A DNA stretch of 33,645 bases, from the NCBI GenBank assembly GCA_018456245.1, contig JAGYHQ010000017.1:1-33645 (forward strand), given 5' to 3'. Shown here in pieces: positions 1 to 8,472 of the stretch. The notes under the pieces were generated by a model, which had not been told where the DNA came from, ran no database searches, and saw only the letters and a program-made list of their open reading frames with translations. Positions within the stretch are counted from its first letter, which is position 1. Every line of letters begins with the position of its first letter. This DNA is from Tenacibaculum sp. Lineage in GTDB: Bacteria; Bacteroidota; Bacteroidia; Flavobacteriales; Flavobacteriaceae. A program made the position numbers and the translations under genes.

Positions 1-1
1 G

Positions 2-55
2 TTACGTTATGAATTTTTGAAAGATGGTGCAATGAAATCACCAAGATTCTTTTAA
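2..55 (+). CDS. C-terminal end of an unidentified protein (partial)
   Basis: The window opens inside a reading frame that ends with TAA at 53-55. The visible tail is 17 residues, ending KSPRFF. The frame is supported by the strong intrinsic terminator 27 bases downstream, which marks the end of a transcription unit. The tail is too short for me to assign a family, and the rest of the gene lies before the window. Confidence 0.55.
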   Translation, partial: LRYEFLKDGAMKSPRFF

Positions 56-81
56 GAATAAAGGATTAAATATTTTAATGA

Positions 82-120
82 AAAGAGACTGTTTTTATTT
101 AAAAACAGTCTCTTTTTTTA
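82..120 (+). terminator. Intrinsic terminator after the partial gene
   Basis: A 13-15 bp hairpin (AAGAGACTGTTTTT paired with AAAAACAGTCTCTT around an ATTT loop) is followed by a run of T. It closes the upstream transcription unit and separates it from the M48 gene at 267. Confidence 0.85.
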
Positions 121-266
121 TTTTTAATTATTAGAAAAGTAAATATGTTTAAATGTATGCAGATATTACATTAATATTTTGTACCTTTAAACGGTTAAAA
201 AGTGACTTTTTTCTTAAGAAGTGTTTCGTATTAGTTGTAGTATAGTAAATTTAAAAAATAATTAAA

Positions 267-1076
267 ATGAAGAAAATTTTATCTTTAGTGTTAGTGTCTA
301 TTCTTTTTATAGAGTGTAGTACAGTACCAATAACGGGAAGAAAACGATTTAATATGGTAAGTGATGCTCAAATGTTACCAATGAGTTTTCAGCAGTATAA
401 AGGTTTTTTAACTAAAAATAGTAGTAAAATAGTTAAAAATACTACAGCCTCTAATGAATTAAAAACTGTTGGAAAAAATATAGCGGGTGCAGTAGATAAA
501 TTTATGAGAGCTAATGGTATGGTTGCGGAAGCAAATTCATATAAATGGGAGTTTAACCTTATAGAAGATAAAAATGTTAACGCTTGGTGTATGCCTGGTG
601 GTAAGGTTGTTTTCTTTACAGGAATTTTGCCTATTTGTAAAAATACAGATGGAATTGCAGCCGTTATGGGGCATGAGATAGCACACGCTTTTGCTAAACA
701 CGGGCAAGAGCGTATGAGTTCAGCTCAAATTCAACAGTTAGGAGGGCTGGCTGTGGCCATTGGTACTAGAAATAGTAAACAAGCACAGGTTTGGAATAGG
801 GTTTATGGTTTAGGCTCTACCTTAGGAATGTTAAAATATAGTAGAAAACATGAAACAGAAGCCGATAAATTAGGTTTAGTGTTCATGATTATGGCAGGTT
901 ATAAAGGAGAAGAAGCCATTAATGTTTGGATACGTATGAAAGAAAATTCTATGAAAAGTGGTAGAAAAGCTCAACCAGAATTTTTAAGTACTCACCCATC
1001 TAATGAAAGCCGTATTCGTGAATTACGTAATTATTTACCAGAAGCTAAGCGTTTAGCTTTAAAATATAGTAAATAA
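267..1076 (+). CDS. M48 family metalloprotease, lipoprotein (BepA/LoiP-like)
   Basis: A zinc-dependent peptidase of the M48 family, probably tethered to the outer membrane facing the periplasm and acting in envelope protein quality control. The signal peptide ends at a relaxed lipobox with lipidated Cys17 (FIEC; Glu just before Cys is unusual). The zinc site is H136-E-I-A-H140, and the third ligand is E196 of the downstream E-T-E-A-D motif. The STHP motif at 241-244 is typical of the OMA1/BepA/LoiP branch. At 269 residues it is the normal length for a stand-alone protease without the TPR tail of BepA. It is monocistronic between two terminators. The family is sure; the physiological substrate is not. 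Confidence 0.93.
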   Translation: MKKILSLVLVSILFIECSTVPITGRKRFNMVSDAQMLPMSFQQYKGFLTKNSSKIVKNTTASNELKTVGKNIAGAVDKFMRANGMVAEANSYKWEFNLIEDKNVNAWCMPGGKVVFFTGILPICKNTDGIAAVMGHEIAHAFAKHGQERMSSAQIQQLGGLAVAIGTRNSKQAQVWNRVYGLGSTLGMLKYSRKHETEADKLGLVFMIMAGYKGEEAINVWIRMKENSMKSGRKAQPEFLSTHPSNESRIRELRNYLPEAKRLALKYSK

Positions 1077-1121
1077 GTAATATAAAATATAGTTACAAAT
1101 TAGTTTTGTTTCACTATTTAT

Positions 1122-1160
1122 AAAGAGGTGTAAGATTTAATTTTACACCTCTTTTATTTT
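1122..1160. terminator. Terminator between convergent genes
   Basis: A perfect 12 bp stem (AAAGAGGTGTAA at 1122-1133, TTACACCTCTTT at 1143-1154) is followed on the plus strand by a T-rich tract. It ends the M48 gene and may also serve the minus-strand gene ending at 1205, though its U-tract on that side is weaker. Confidence 0.8.
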
Positions 1161-1204
1161 TATATGGTACAAAATTTTATTTGGTACAGTAAAAATTTAG
1201 ATTA

Positions 1205-2791
1205 TTATTCAACAACAAATTCATTGTCAATCGTCCAATTTGCACGTAGTTTAAGTTTTTCTTTATAATGAATAATTTTTTCAGGTTGTGTTTTATTTAT
1301 AAGGCTTCCTGTATCCCATTTTTCGTTATTGTTACTGTCAATTACAGCTTTTATAGAGTATTCTTTTGGCTCAAGTAAAGCAAATGATATTTTTTTAGAA
1401 TTCTTTACATACTTTGTTCTAATAACTTCGTTGTTGCTTAGTAACTCAATAATAAGTGAATGTTTTGTTTTGTTTTTTATGTTTAATGTAATACTACCGT
1501 ATTCTTCTTCTGTTTTTGTATTAAATTTATATTGTAAACTATCATTTGTAGTTTTATATAAGTCGGTAATTGCTTTAGGTAAAACTCTAAAATTATAGTT
1601 GTTTTTAGGTGTTTTATTAAATATAACAGCCAATTTATTTAATTCTTTTTGTTGTAGTTTATAATCAACATTTGTGCTGTCTTTATCAATTAAACTAAAT
1701 TTTGATTTATCAATATTTACAATAGGGTTATTGGTTGTTAAAAACAAAGTATCAGTTAAATGTAAGGTGTTTTTAATATTTAATGATATTTGTAAAGAAT
1801 CAATTTTCTTTTTTCGTAAGTTTACTTTTATAGTATCTTTTTTAGATACTATAAATTGTAAAAAATCCTCATTTATAGGTGTAAACCAATAGTTAAGAGT
1901 GTCTTTATCTTTTTCAAATTGTTGAAATGATTTAAAATTTTTAGGGGTAGAGGTTAGTAGTTTTATGTTTAAATTTTTCTTATCCCCCTCAAAACCGAAT
2001 TGTATTTTTCCTTTAAATATTTCTGAAGCTTTTTTTAATTTAAAGGGGTGTTCCTCTTTAAAAATAGAAATAGATTTATTAATAATACTGTCTTTAGGTA
2101 AGTTAATGGTATCAAGTAAAAAACCAATTTTATCGGTTTTTGGGTTAAAAATATAATCTTTTACCGTTTCATCTAAAGCCATTATAATATATTTACCTTT
2201 TTTAATATTGGTAAACTGAAAATTAATAGAATCTAAAGTATTAGTTACATAATCAGGTTTTTGTTTATAAGGGATAGAGTCATTATAAGTAGAGTTTAAT
2301 TTATATAATAAAACACTAATATTCTTTTTAAGTTTGCCATTTAAAGCATCATTTACCGAGCCTTTTATTTTTAATGAATCTATAAGGTTTCCTGTTGAAA
2401 ATACGTATTTAAAGTTTTTTAATTTATTGTTTTCGTTATTGTCTTGTATAGCATTACCAAAATTAAACGTGTATGTTGTGTTCTGTTTTAAGGTATCTAA
2501 AATTTTAATTTTAATATATTTACTAGGAGTACCTTGCGGATAAATAACAGGAGGATTTTTAAGAGGAGGTGATATTATTAATTCATTTTTTAAGTCTTTT
2601 AAAACCACATATTCATTAAAGTAAAGTTTAATTTCATTTTTATTAAAATTAATACTTTTGTAATGAGGTTTTGCCATTACCATAATTGGTGGTTTTTCAT
2701 CTTTACCTCCACCATTTGGGCGTCCTACACGGGCGCAATTAGTTAATGATAAAACTATAAGTAATACTAAAAGATTATAAAAAAGCTTCAC
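1205..2791 (-). CDS. Ig-like (Big_5/SbsA-type) domain lipoprotein
   Basis: A 528-residue surface or periplasmic lipoprotein: the signal peptide ends in SLTNC with Cys19 as the lipidation site, followed by a Gly/Lys-rich linker (PNGGGKDEKPP). Residues about 33-135 have the pattern of a bacterial Ig-like domain of the SbsA/Big_5 type (IKLYFNEYVVL, then PP repeats, then TYTFNFGNAIQDNNE). The middle is beta-rich and repetitive in Lys, Asn and Thr. The C-terminus carries a D-N-N-N-E-K-W-D-T-G motif near 488-498, as seen at the end of prealbumin-like/DUF2141 folds. It lies 36 bp downstream of comF on the same strand, so they are probably co-transcribed. The family is common in Flavobacteriia; I know of no established function. 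Confidence 0.8.
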   Translation of the reverse strand: MKLFYNLLVLLIVLSLTNCARVGRPNGGGKDEKPPIMVMAKPHYKSINFNKNEIKLYFNEYVVLKDLKNELIISPPLKNPPVIYPQGTPSKYIKIKILDTLKQNTTYTFNFGNAIQDNNENNKLKNFKYVFSTGNLIDSLKIKGSVNDALNGKLKKNISVLLYKLNSTYNDSIPYKQKPDYVTNTLDSINFQFTNIKKGKYIIMALDETVKDYIFNPKTDKIGFLLDTINLPKDSIINKSISIFKEEHPFKLKKASEIFKGKIQFGFEGDKKNLNIKLLTSTPKNFKSFQQFEKDKDTLNYWFTPINEDFLQFIVSKKDTIKVNLRKKKIDSLQISLNIKNTLHLTDTLFLTTNNPIVNIDKSKFSLIDKDSTNVDYKLQQKELNKLAVIFNKTPKNNYNFRVLPKAITDLYKTTNDSLQYKFNTKTEEEYGSITLNIKNKTKHSLIIELLSNNEVIRTKYVKNSKKISFALLEPKEYSIKAVIDSNNNEKWDTGSLINKTQPEKIIHYKEKLKLRANWTIDNEFVVE

Positions 2792-2827
2792 GAATTATAT
2801 TTTTTGTTAGTTGTCAAAAATACTAAT

Positions 2828-3520
2828 TTAATTTTTTTTAGTATAGGTAATTGTTGCAATATTAATATTTATGTTTTTTATTTTTAAAAGTTCATTACAA
2901 CAATCTTCAAGTGTTGCTCCTGTGGTAATTACGTCATCAATAAGTAAAATGTTTTTATTTTCTAAAAGTGTTTTATTTTTTATGTAAAATTTAGTTTTTT
3001 CATTATTAAAACGTTCAAATCGTTGTTTTAAGGTTTGTGTTTTTGTTGAAGAGCCTTTTAATAAAACGTCCTCTATATAAGGAATATTAGCTATTTCACT
3101 TAATTTTTTCCCAAATGTAGTTAGTTGATTATAGCCTCTTTTTTTCATTTTATTTGGGTGCAGAGGAATGGGAATAATACAATCTATATTTTCAAAAAAA
3201 TTATTGTTATTTAATTCACTCCCAAACCAATTACCTATAAAAGTGCCAATATCTTGTCTTCCTTTATATTTTAACTGATGTATAAGTTTTTGAGAGATAT
3301 TTTTTTGTGTAAAATACAAAAAGGAAGTGGCTTTTTTTATAGGAAATCTTCCGTAGAAGATATTGGTAATTTCGTTGTTTTCAAAGTTTTTTATATCAAT
3401 AATTGGTAAGTTATGACGGCAAAAAGAACATAAAACAAGTTCACTTTTTAATAATGAATTATCACAATTTAAACATAGGTTAGGGTAAAATAAATCAATT
3501 ATATTTTTTAAAAACGTCAT
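2828..3520 (-). CDS. comF: ComF family phosphoribosyltransferase-like protein
   Basis: A homologue of ComF/GntX, a cytoplasmic protein linked to DNA uptake in naturally competent bacteria. An N-terminal zinc-finger pair is visible (C16-x2-C19 and C31-x2-C34). The phosphoribosyltransferase domain follows, with R-G-Y-N-Q at 128-132 and the PRPP-binding loop ILLIDDVITTGAT at 191-203. The length of 230 residues is normal. It is the first gene of a probable two-gene unit with the Ig-like lipoprotein. A near-consensus -7 element (TATCTTTA on the minus strand, 3542-3549) lies just upstream. Family assignment is secure; a role in competence is by analogy only. Confidence 0.92.
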   Translation of the reverse strand: MTFLKNIIDLFYPNLCLNCDNSLLKSELVLCSFCRHNLPIIDIKNFENNEITNIFYGRFPIKKATSFLYFTQKNISQKLIHQLKYKGRQDIGTFIGNWFGSELNNNNFFENIDCIIPIPLHPNKMKKRGYNQLTTFGKKLSEIANIPYIEDVLLKGSSTKTQTLKQRFERFNNEKTKFYIKNKTLLENKNILLIDDVITTGATLEDCCNELLKIKNININIATITYTKKN

Positions 3521-3591
3521 AAAATTATCTTAATAAAAGCATAAAGATATGAATAATAGTGTAATGAAATTTTTAGTTAAAAAGAAATTTG

Positions 3592-3599
3592 TAAATTCG
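3592..3599 (+). promoter_or_regulatory. Candidate -7 promoter element for the subtilase gene
   Basis: TAAATTCG followed by CA, 28 bases upstream of the ATG at 3627. It fits the TAnnTTYG form of the Bacteroidota -7 box. No good TTG -33 box is seen at the expected spacing. Confidence 0.5.
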
Positions 3600-3626
3600 C
3601 AAGGTATATTTAATTAAAATAAAAGA

Positions 3627-5264
3627 ATGAAAACATTAAAATTAGCGAGTTACTCATTAGTAGTTGCATCAATTTTGGCAAGTTGTACATCAACAAAACA
3701 GGTTGCATCAAAAGTAAAAATGTCTGTTCCTCAGGGGGTAGATACTTCTGTAAATATTTCAGCAAAAAAATCTGAATTAACCAATTATGAGAAAAATAAT
3801 TGGCAACATTTAGATTTAGCGACTGATACCATACCGGGTATGAGTGTTAATAAAGCATATAAATTTTTAGAGGGAAAGAAAAGTACACCAGTTGTAGTTT
3901 GTGTATTAGATTCAGGGACTGATTTAAAACACGAAGATTTAAAAGATGTTGCTTGGGTAAATACAAAAGAAGTTGCAGGAAATGGAATTGATGATGATAA
4001 AAATGGATATGTAGATGACATTAATGGGTGGAACTTTTTAGGAAAATCATATAAAGAGCATTTAGAATATGAACGTATTTTAATGAATCCGTCTATTGCA
4101 AGTCCTGAATTAGTTAAGGAAGTTGAAGAATATCAAGCAAAAAAAGTAGAGGAAGCTAAAAATAATAAAGAACGTTACGATAAAATGTTATATGCTTGTA
4201 AAAGAGCTAATTCAGAGTTTGTAAAATACTTTGGAAAGGAAAATTATACTGATAAAGAGATACAATCAATAAAAACTGAGAATGAAGATTTGAATAAAGC
4301 TATTGGAATAGCAACTCAAATGGCTGGTTTTGGGGTATCAGTACCACAAGCTATTAAAGAAATTTCTAAAATAGTTGAAAAAGCAGATAAAACAATTAAG
4401 GGAGAGAATTTAAAAACTGATTACCGTACAGTTGTAGGAGATAATGCTTATGATATTAATGATAAACCAGGTTATGGTGATGCAAATACAGGGCATAGCG
4501 AAAAAGGGGAGGCTCACGGTTCTCACGTAGCAGGAATTATTGCAGCTACAAGAAATAATAATAAAGGAATGGACGGTGTTGCAAATAATGTAAAAATTAT
4601 GGCAGTTCGTTCAGTATCTGACGGAGATGAGTATGATAAAGATGTTGCATTAGGAATACGTTACGCTGTTGATAACGGAGCAAAAGTAATTAATACAAGT
4701 TTCGGTAAGGCGTTTTCGCCAAATAAAGAGTGGGTTTTTGATGCTATAAAATATGCTGAAAAGCACGATGTATTAATAGTAAATGCAGCAGGAAATGACG
4801 GTAAAAATATTGATATTGAAAAAACATTCCCTAATGATGCACCAGATTTAGTAAATGAAATAGCAGATAACTTTTTAACGGTTGGGGCAATGAGTTCAAA
4901 TTATAATGAAAAGTTACCTGCAAGTTTTTCAAACTACGGAAAAGTAAATGTTGATGTTTTTGCACCAGGGGTACAAATATATTCAACAACTCCTGAAAAT
5001 GAGTATAAGAAATTTAACGGTACGTCAATGGCGTCTCCAAACGCTGCGGGTGTTGCTGCTTTAATACGTTCTTATTATCCAACACTAAGTGCTGGGCAGG
5101 TTAAGAAAATTATAATGAATTCAGGAACATTAATTCCTTTTAAAGTTATAAAACCAGGTTCTGAAGATTTAGTGCCTTTTTCTGATTTATCAGTTTCTGG
5201 GCGAGTTGTAAATGCTTATAATGCTTTACGTATGGCTGATGAAATGGTAAACGGAAAGAAATAA
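3627..5264 (+). CDS. S8 family serine peptidase (subtilase), lipoprotein
   Basis: A subtilisin-fold protease exported as a lipoprotein: the signal ends ILASC with Cys20. The catalytic triad is visible as D95 (VCVLDSGTDL), H297 (EAHGSHVAG) and S467 (NGTSMASP), with the oxyanion asparagine N390 (NAAGNDG). The stretch from Asp to His is about 200 residues, much longer than in plain subtilisin. Residues about 141-285 form a charged, probably helical insert rich in Lys and Glu. There is no Por/T9SS C-terminal sorting domain, which agrees with membrane anchoring through the lipid. It is monocistronic and ends at a perfect hairpin terminator. The active site is intact, so it should be active; the substrate is unknown. 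Confidence 0.95.
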   Translation: MKTLKLASYSLVVASILASCTSTKQVASKVKMSVPQGVDTSVNISAKKSELTNYEKNNWQHLDLATDTIPGMSVNKAYKFLEGKKSTPVVVCVLDSGTDLKHEDLKDVAWVNTKEVAGNGIDDDKNGYVDDINGWNFLGKSYKEHLEYERILMNPSIASPELVKEVEEYQAKKVEEAKNNKERYDKMLYACKRANSEFVKYFGKENYTDKEIQSIKTENEDLNKAIGIATQMAGFGVSVPQAIKEISKIVEKADKTIKGENLKTDYRTVVGDNAYDINDKPGYGDANTGHSEKGEAHGSHVAGIIAATRNNNKGMDGVANNVKIMAVRSVSDGDEYDKDVALGIRYAVDNGAKVINTSFGKAFSPNKEWVFDAIKYAEKHDVLIVNAAGNDGKNIDIEKTFPNDAPDLVNEIADNFLTVGAMSSNYNEKLPASFSNYGKVNVDVFAPGVQIYSTTPENEYKKFNGTSMASPNAAGVAALIRSYYPTLSAGQVKKIIMNSGTLIPFKVIKPGSEDLVPFSDLSVSGRVVNAYNALRMADEMVNGKK

Positions 5265-5285
5265 AATATTGCAAAATATTATAAT

Positions 5286-5320
5286 AAAAAAGAGCATCAA
5301 ATTTGATGCTCTTTTTTTAT
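5286..5320. terminator. Palindromic terminator shared by convergent genes
   Basis: AAAAAGAGCATCAAATTTGATGCTCTTTTT is a near-perfect palindrome followed by a T tract on both strands. It ends the subtilase gene. The minus-strand 83-residue gene stops at 5317-5319, inside the T tract, so the same hairpin can end both. Confidence 0.85.
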
Positions 5321-5568
5321 TTTTTTAATATGTATTTTTTAAAAAATAATCTTATATACTTAATAAAATATATTATATTAATAATAAAATAAGGAGCTAC
5401 TATTAATAGTGAATTTAAATTTTCTATATATCTTGTAAAAGACAAGGATATAAGTGTTATTCCATATATTAAGAGTATAATTTTATATATTTTTTTTTCT
5501 GAAAATAAGGTAAAAGCCATGATTAAGTAACTTAAACTTATTATAAATGATAAAAAGTATTTATTCAT
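5317..5568 (-). CDS. Small three-helix membrane protein
   Basis: An 83-residue, highly hydrophobic protein with three probable membrane helices (about residues 4-22, 27-45 and 53-72) and a basic C-terminus (FFKKYILKK). I recognise no family. Its ATG overlaps the stop of the upstream lipoprotein gene by eight bases (ATGAATAA), so translation is probably coupled and the two products are probably made together. The partner looks membrane-active, so an immunity or chaperone-like role is a possible reading, but nothing in this protein itself proves it. Its stop lies in the terminator T tract. Confidence 0.65.
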   Translation of the reverse strand: MNKYFLSFIISLSYLIMAFTLFSEKKIYKIILLIYGITLISLSFTRYIENLNSLLIVAPYFIINIIYFIKYIRLFFKKYILKK

Positions 5569-6379
5569 GATGCGCGTATTTTTTAAAGAGAGGATCGTTT
5601 AAGGGATTACGATTATATTTAAATTTATTAATATAGTCATTTTTTTGCACTGATGGTCGAGCTTCTTTCAAACAAATATAAAAATCATAAGACATTGCAG
5701 CAACTCCTAATCCTGGAAAAGCTTTAGAGAAAATTTTTTTAACACTTTTTAAGGCTGCTTTTCTAAAAGCTTTTGCAGCAGCTGCATCAACAGCCCAGCC
5801 AGCAGCAACTTCTCCTCCATATAAAGTGTATGCTGATTCGGCAAGGGCAAATATTGCCGTTACACCAGATGCCTCAAAAAGACAATCGGTTAATATATTA
5901 TTTTCTCCTGATAGATTTTTATTATATTCATACGTTAAAGCAACTCCAAAAATAAAATAAAAATCATCGCTATAATCTTTTGAAATATCTATTATTTCTT
6001 GCTCTTTAATACTTAAATCTGCTAATATTTCTTTGCTGTTATCTATAAAAGTGGTTATTAATTGTTTTTCGTTTTTATGTAATTCTTGTGACTTTAATAA
6101 TTGTTTAATATTCGGTTTTGAAAGTGGTCTTTCAATATTAGTATTTTTTAATAATTTTCGATATTTTATTTGTTTATTTTGATAACTAAAAGTAATGTTT
6201 TTAGGTCTTGAAAAACTAATGATTTTTGACAAATTATTATCAAGGTTTTTAAGTTTATTGATTTTGTTTACTCCAGTATTTTTTATAATTTCTTTTTCTT
6301 TACATGATGTAATAAGTGTAAAAGTAATAAAAACAATTAGTGATTTTATTACTAAATTAGATAGTGTTTGTGAATTCAT
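5561..6379 (-). CDS. Lipoprotein with alanine-rich amphipathic/hydrophobic module
   Basis: A 272-residue exported lipoprotein (signal ends LITSC, Cys26). Residues 27-160 are polar, Lys/Asn-rich and probably helical. Residues about 164-240 change character: a Gly/Ala-rich hydrophobic segment (GVTAIFALAESAYTLYGGE), a basic amphipathic helix (AAAAKAFRKAALKSVKKIF) and a second hydrophobic segment (FPGLGVAAMSYDFYICL), flanked by C166 and C236. This resembles the hairpin-plus-amphipathic layout of membrane-inserting peptides and bacteriocin-like modules. I recognise no named family. The gene overlaps the downstream mini membrane protein by eight bases. A toxin/immunity pair is one hypothesis; a structural envelope lipoprotein is the alternative. 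Confidence 0.65.
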   Translation of the reverse strand: MNSQTLSNLVIKSLIVFITFTLITSCKEKEIIKNTGVNKINKLKNLDNNLSKIISFSRPKNITFSYQNKQIKYRKLLKNTNIERPLSKPNIKQLLKSQELHKNEKQLITTFIDNSKEILADLSIKEQEIIDISKDYSDDFYFIFGVALTYEYNKNLSGENNILTDCLFEASGVTAIFALAESAYTLYGGEVAAGWAVDAAAAKAFRKAALKSVKKIFSKAFPGLGVAAMSYDFYICLKEARPSVQKNDYINKFKYNRNPLNDPLFKKYAHHE

Positions 6380-6508
6380 AATTTGTGATTTTAATGGTTT
6401 TGGATTGTAAATATAATCAAAATAACATAATTATTGTGTTTTTTTTGTTATATATGTAAATATATTGTGTTTTTGTTGAGGTGTGTTATGAAAATTAAAA
6501 CTTTTTAC

Positions 6509-6516
6509 TACTTTTG
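6509..6516 (+). promoter_or_regulatory. Candidate -7 element for the M1 peptidase gene
   Basis: TACTTTTG matches TAnnTTTG and lies 23 bases before the ATG at 6539. It sits in the 159-bp divergent region shared with the lipoprotein pair. No clear -33 box is seen. Confidence 0.5.
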
Positions 6517-6538
6517 AAGAATAAATAAATATTAAGTA

Positions 6539-8380
6539 ATGAAAAGATATATATTACCAATTTTAGTACTATTTATAACTGTTTCTTGTAAAGTACAGGA
6601 AAAAACTTCGGTAAGAAAACAAAATGTTAATGGTTATTGGCAACAACGTGCAGATTATACTATGGATATTGATGTGGACGTAAAAAACTATCAATATAAA
6701 GGTAAACAAACGTTGGTATATACCAATAATTCGCCTAATGAATTAAATAAAGTTTTTTATCATTTGTATTATAATGCGTTTCAGCCAAATTCACAAATGG
6801 ATGCTCGTTTACAAACCATTGCCGACCCTGATAGAAGAATGGTTGAGGGAGAGGATAAAAAAAGTAGAATTGCTACTTTAAAACCAAATGAAATAGGGTA
6901 TATAAAGGTAAATTCATTAAAACAAAACGGAGTAGAAGTAAACCATAAAACAGTTGGAACAATTTTAGAGGTTACTTTGAATAAGCCAATAAAACAAGGA
7001 GAAAGCGTAACTTTTGAAATGGATTTTAACGCACAAGTACCTTTACAAATAAGAAGAACAGGAAGAAATAGTAAAGAGGGTGTGGCTCTTTCTATGGCTC
7101 AATGGTATCCTAAAATGGCAGAATATGATTTTGAAGGCTGGCATACACCGCCTTATATTGCTCGTGAATTTCACGGTGTTTGGGGTAATTTTGATGTAAC
7201 ATTACATATTGATAAAAACTATGTTGTTGGAGGAACAGGAAAATTACAAAATCCGCAAGAAGTAGGGCATGGTTATGAAGATAAAACAAAGCCTTTAAAT
7301 TTACCAAAAGGAGAAAAATTAACTTGGCATTTTAAAGGAGAAAATATCCACGATTTTACTTGGGGTGCCGACCCTGATTATATTCATGATATATTAACCA
7401 CTAAAAATGGTATTGATTTACATTTCTTTTACAAAAAAACATTACTGCCTGAATATTTAGAAAATTGGAAAAAATTACAACCCAAAACAGCTGAATTAAT
7501 GGCATATTTTGAGGAGAATATTGGTAAATACCCATATAAACAATATTCTGTGATTCAAGGAGGTGATGGAGGAATGGAATATGCCCAATGTACACTAATT
7601 ACAGGAGAACGTAGTTGGGGAAGTTTATTTGGGGTTACAGCCCATGAATTGGCTCACACTTGGTTTCAGTTTTTATTAGCAACTAATGAAATTAAATACC
7701 CATGGGTGGATGAAGGGTTTACAACCTATATTTCAAACAAAGCTGAAAATGAAATTTTAGGGCTTGGTAATGAAAACCCTCACGAAGGTTCATATAAAGG
7801 ATATAGATACGTGGTATCAAAAGGAATTGAAGAGCCTTTAACAACTCACGCTGATAGATACCATTTAAATACAGCTTATGGTGTTGCAAGTTATAGTAAA
7901 GGGAATATATTTTTAAGTCAGTTAGAATATATTATAGGTAAGGAAAATGTAGCAAAAACTTTAAAGCTATATTTTAAAGAGTTTGCATTTAAACATCCAA
8001 CTCCTAATGATTTTAAGCGAGTTGCAGAAAAAGTTTCAGGTATCCATTTAGGTTGGTATTTAAATGAATGGACACAAACCACTCACACAATAGATTATGC
8101 TATTAAAAATTTTAAAGATAAAAAGATAACTCTTGAAAGAAAGGGAAGAATGCCAATGCCTATTGATGTAGAGGTTACGTATATTGACGGAACAAAAGAA
8201 GAATTTAATATTCCGTTAGAGATAATGCGAGGACATAAACCAACTTCTGCAAAAGTTTTAAAACCGTGGGGTTGGGCATATCCTACTTATGCTTTTGAGG
8301 TTGATAAACCAGTAAAATCAGTACAAATTGATAAAAGTGGTTTAATGGCTGATGTTAATTTGGAGGATAATTTTAAATAA
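6539..8380 (+). CDS. M1 family metallopeptidase, lipoprotein
   Basis: A gluzincin aminopeptidase of the M1 family, exported as a lipoprotein (ITVSC, Cys17), so it would trim peptides in the periplasm or at the surface rather than in the cytosol. The zinc site is H369-E-L-A-H373 with the third ligand E392 exactly 18 residues after the second His (WVDEGF). The exopeptidase motif is present in the variant form GGMEYA (344-349) instead of GAMEN. The N-terminal part (about 40-290) is the beta-sandwich domain of the family. The 613-residue length lacks the large C-terminal domain of E. coli PepN, as is usual in this Bacteroidota branch. It is monocistronic. Confidence in the family is very high; the substrate is unknown. 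Confidence 0.95.
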   Translation: MKRYILPILVLFITVSCKVQEKTSVRKQNVNGYWQQRADYTMDIDVDVKNYQYKGKQTLVYTNNSPNELNKVFYHLYYNAFQPNSQMDARLQTIADPDRRMVEGEDKKSRIATLKPNEIGYIKVNSLKQNGVEVNHKTVGTILEVTLNKPIKQGESVTFEMDFNAQVPLQIRRTGRNSKEGVALSMAQWYPKMAEYDFEGWHTPPYIAREFHGVWGNFDVTLHIDKNYVVGGTGKLQNPQEVGHGYEDKTKPLNLPKGEKLTWHFKGENIHDFTWGADPDYIHDILTTKNGIDLHFFYKKTLLPEYLENWKKLQPKTAELMAYFEENIGKYPYKQYSVIQGGDGGMEYAQCTLITGERSWGSLFGVTAHELAHTWFQFLLATNEIKYPWVDEGFTTYISNKAENEILGLGNENPHEGSYKGYRYVVSKGIEEPLTTHADRYHLNTAYGVASYSKGNIFLSQLEYIIGKENVAKTLKLYFKEFAFKHPTPNDFKRVAEKVSGIHLGWYLNEWTQTTHTIDYAIKNFKDKKITLERKGRMPMPIDVEVTYIDGTKEEFNIPLEIMRGHKPTSAKVLKPWGWAYPTYAFEVDKPVKSVQIDKSGLMADVNLEDNFK

Positions 8381-8411
8381 ATTATTGTAATAATTTACAA
8401 AAAGTTTTAAT

Positions 8412-8419
8412 TATATTTG
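8412..8419 (+). promoter_or_regulatory. Candidate -7 element upstream of the structured repeat
   Basis: TATATTTG fits the Bacteroidota -7 consensus exactly. A TTG lies 24 bases upstream (8385-8387), slightly beyond the usual spacing. Transcription from here would run through the inverted-repeat element at 8473-8650. Confidence 0.4.
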
Positions 8420-8472
8420 GACACAATAAAATATTAAGTATAAGAGTAGAAATTAATTAACATATTGTATAG

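Noticed and set aside
8378..8397. AAATTATT-GT-AATAATTT as a terminator of the M1 gene
   Set aside because: The stem is only A/T, has a two-base loop and no T tract, so it is not convincing.
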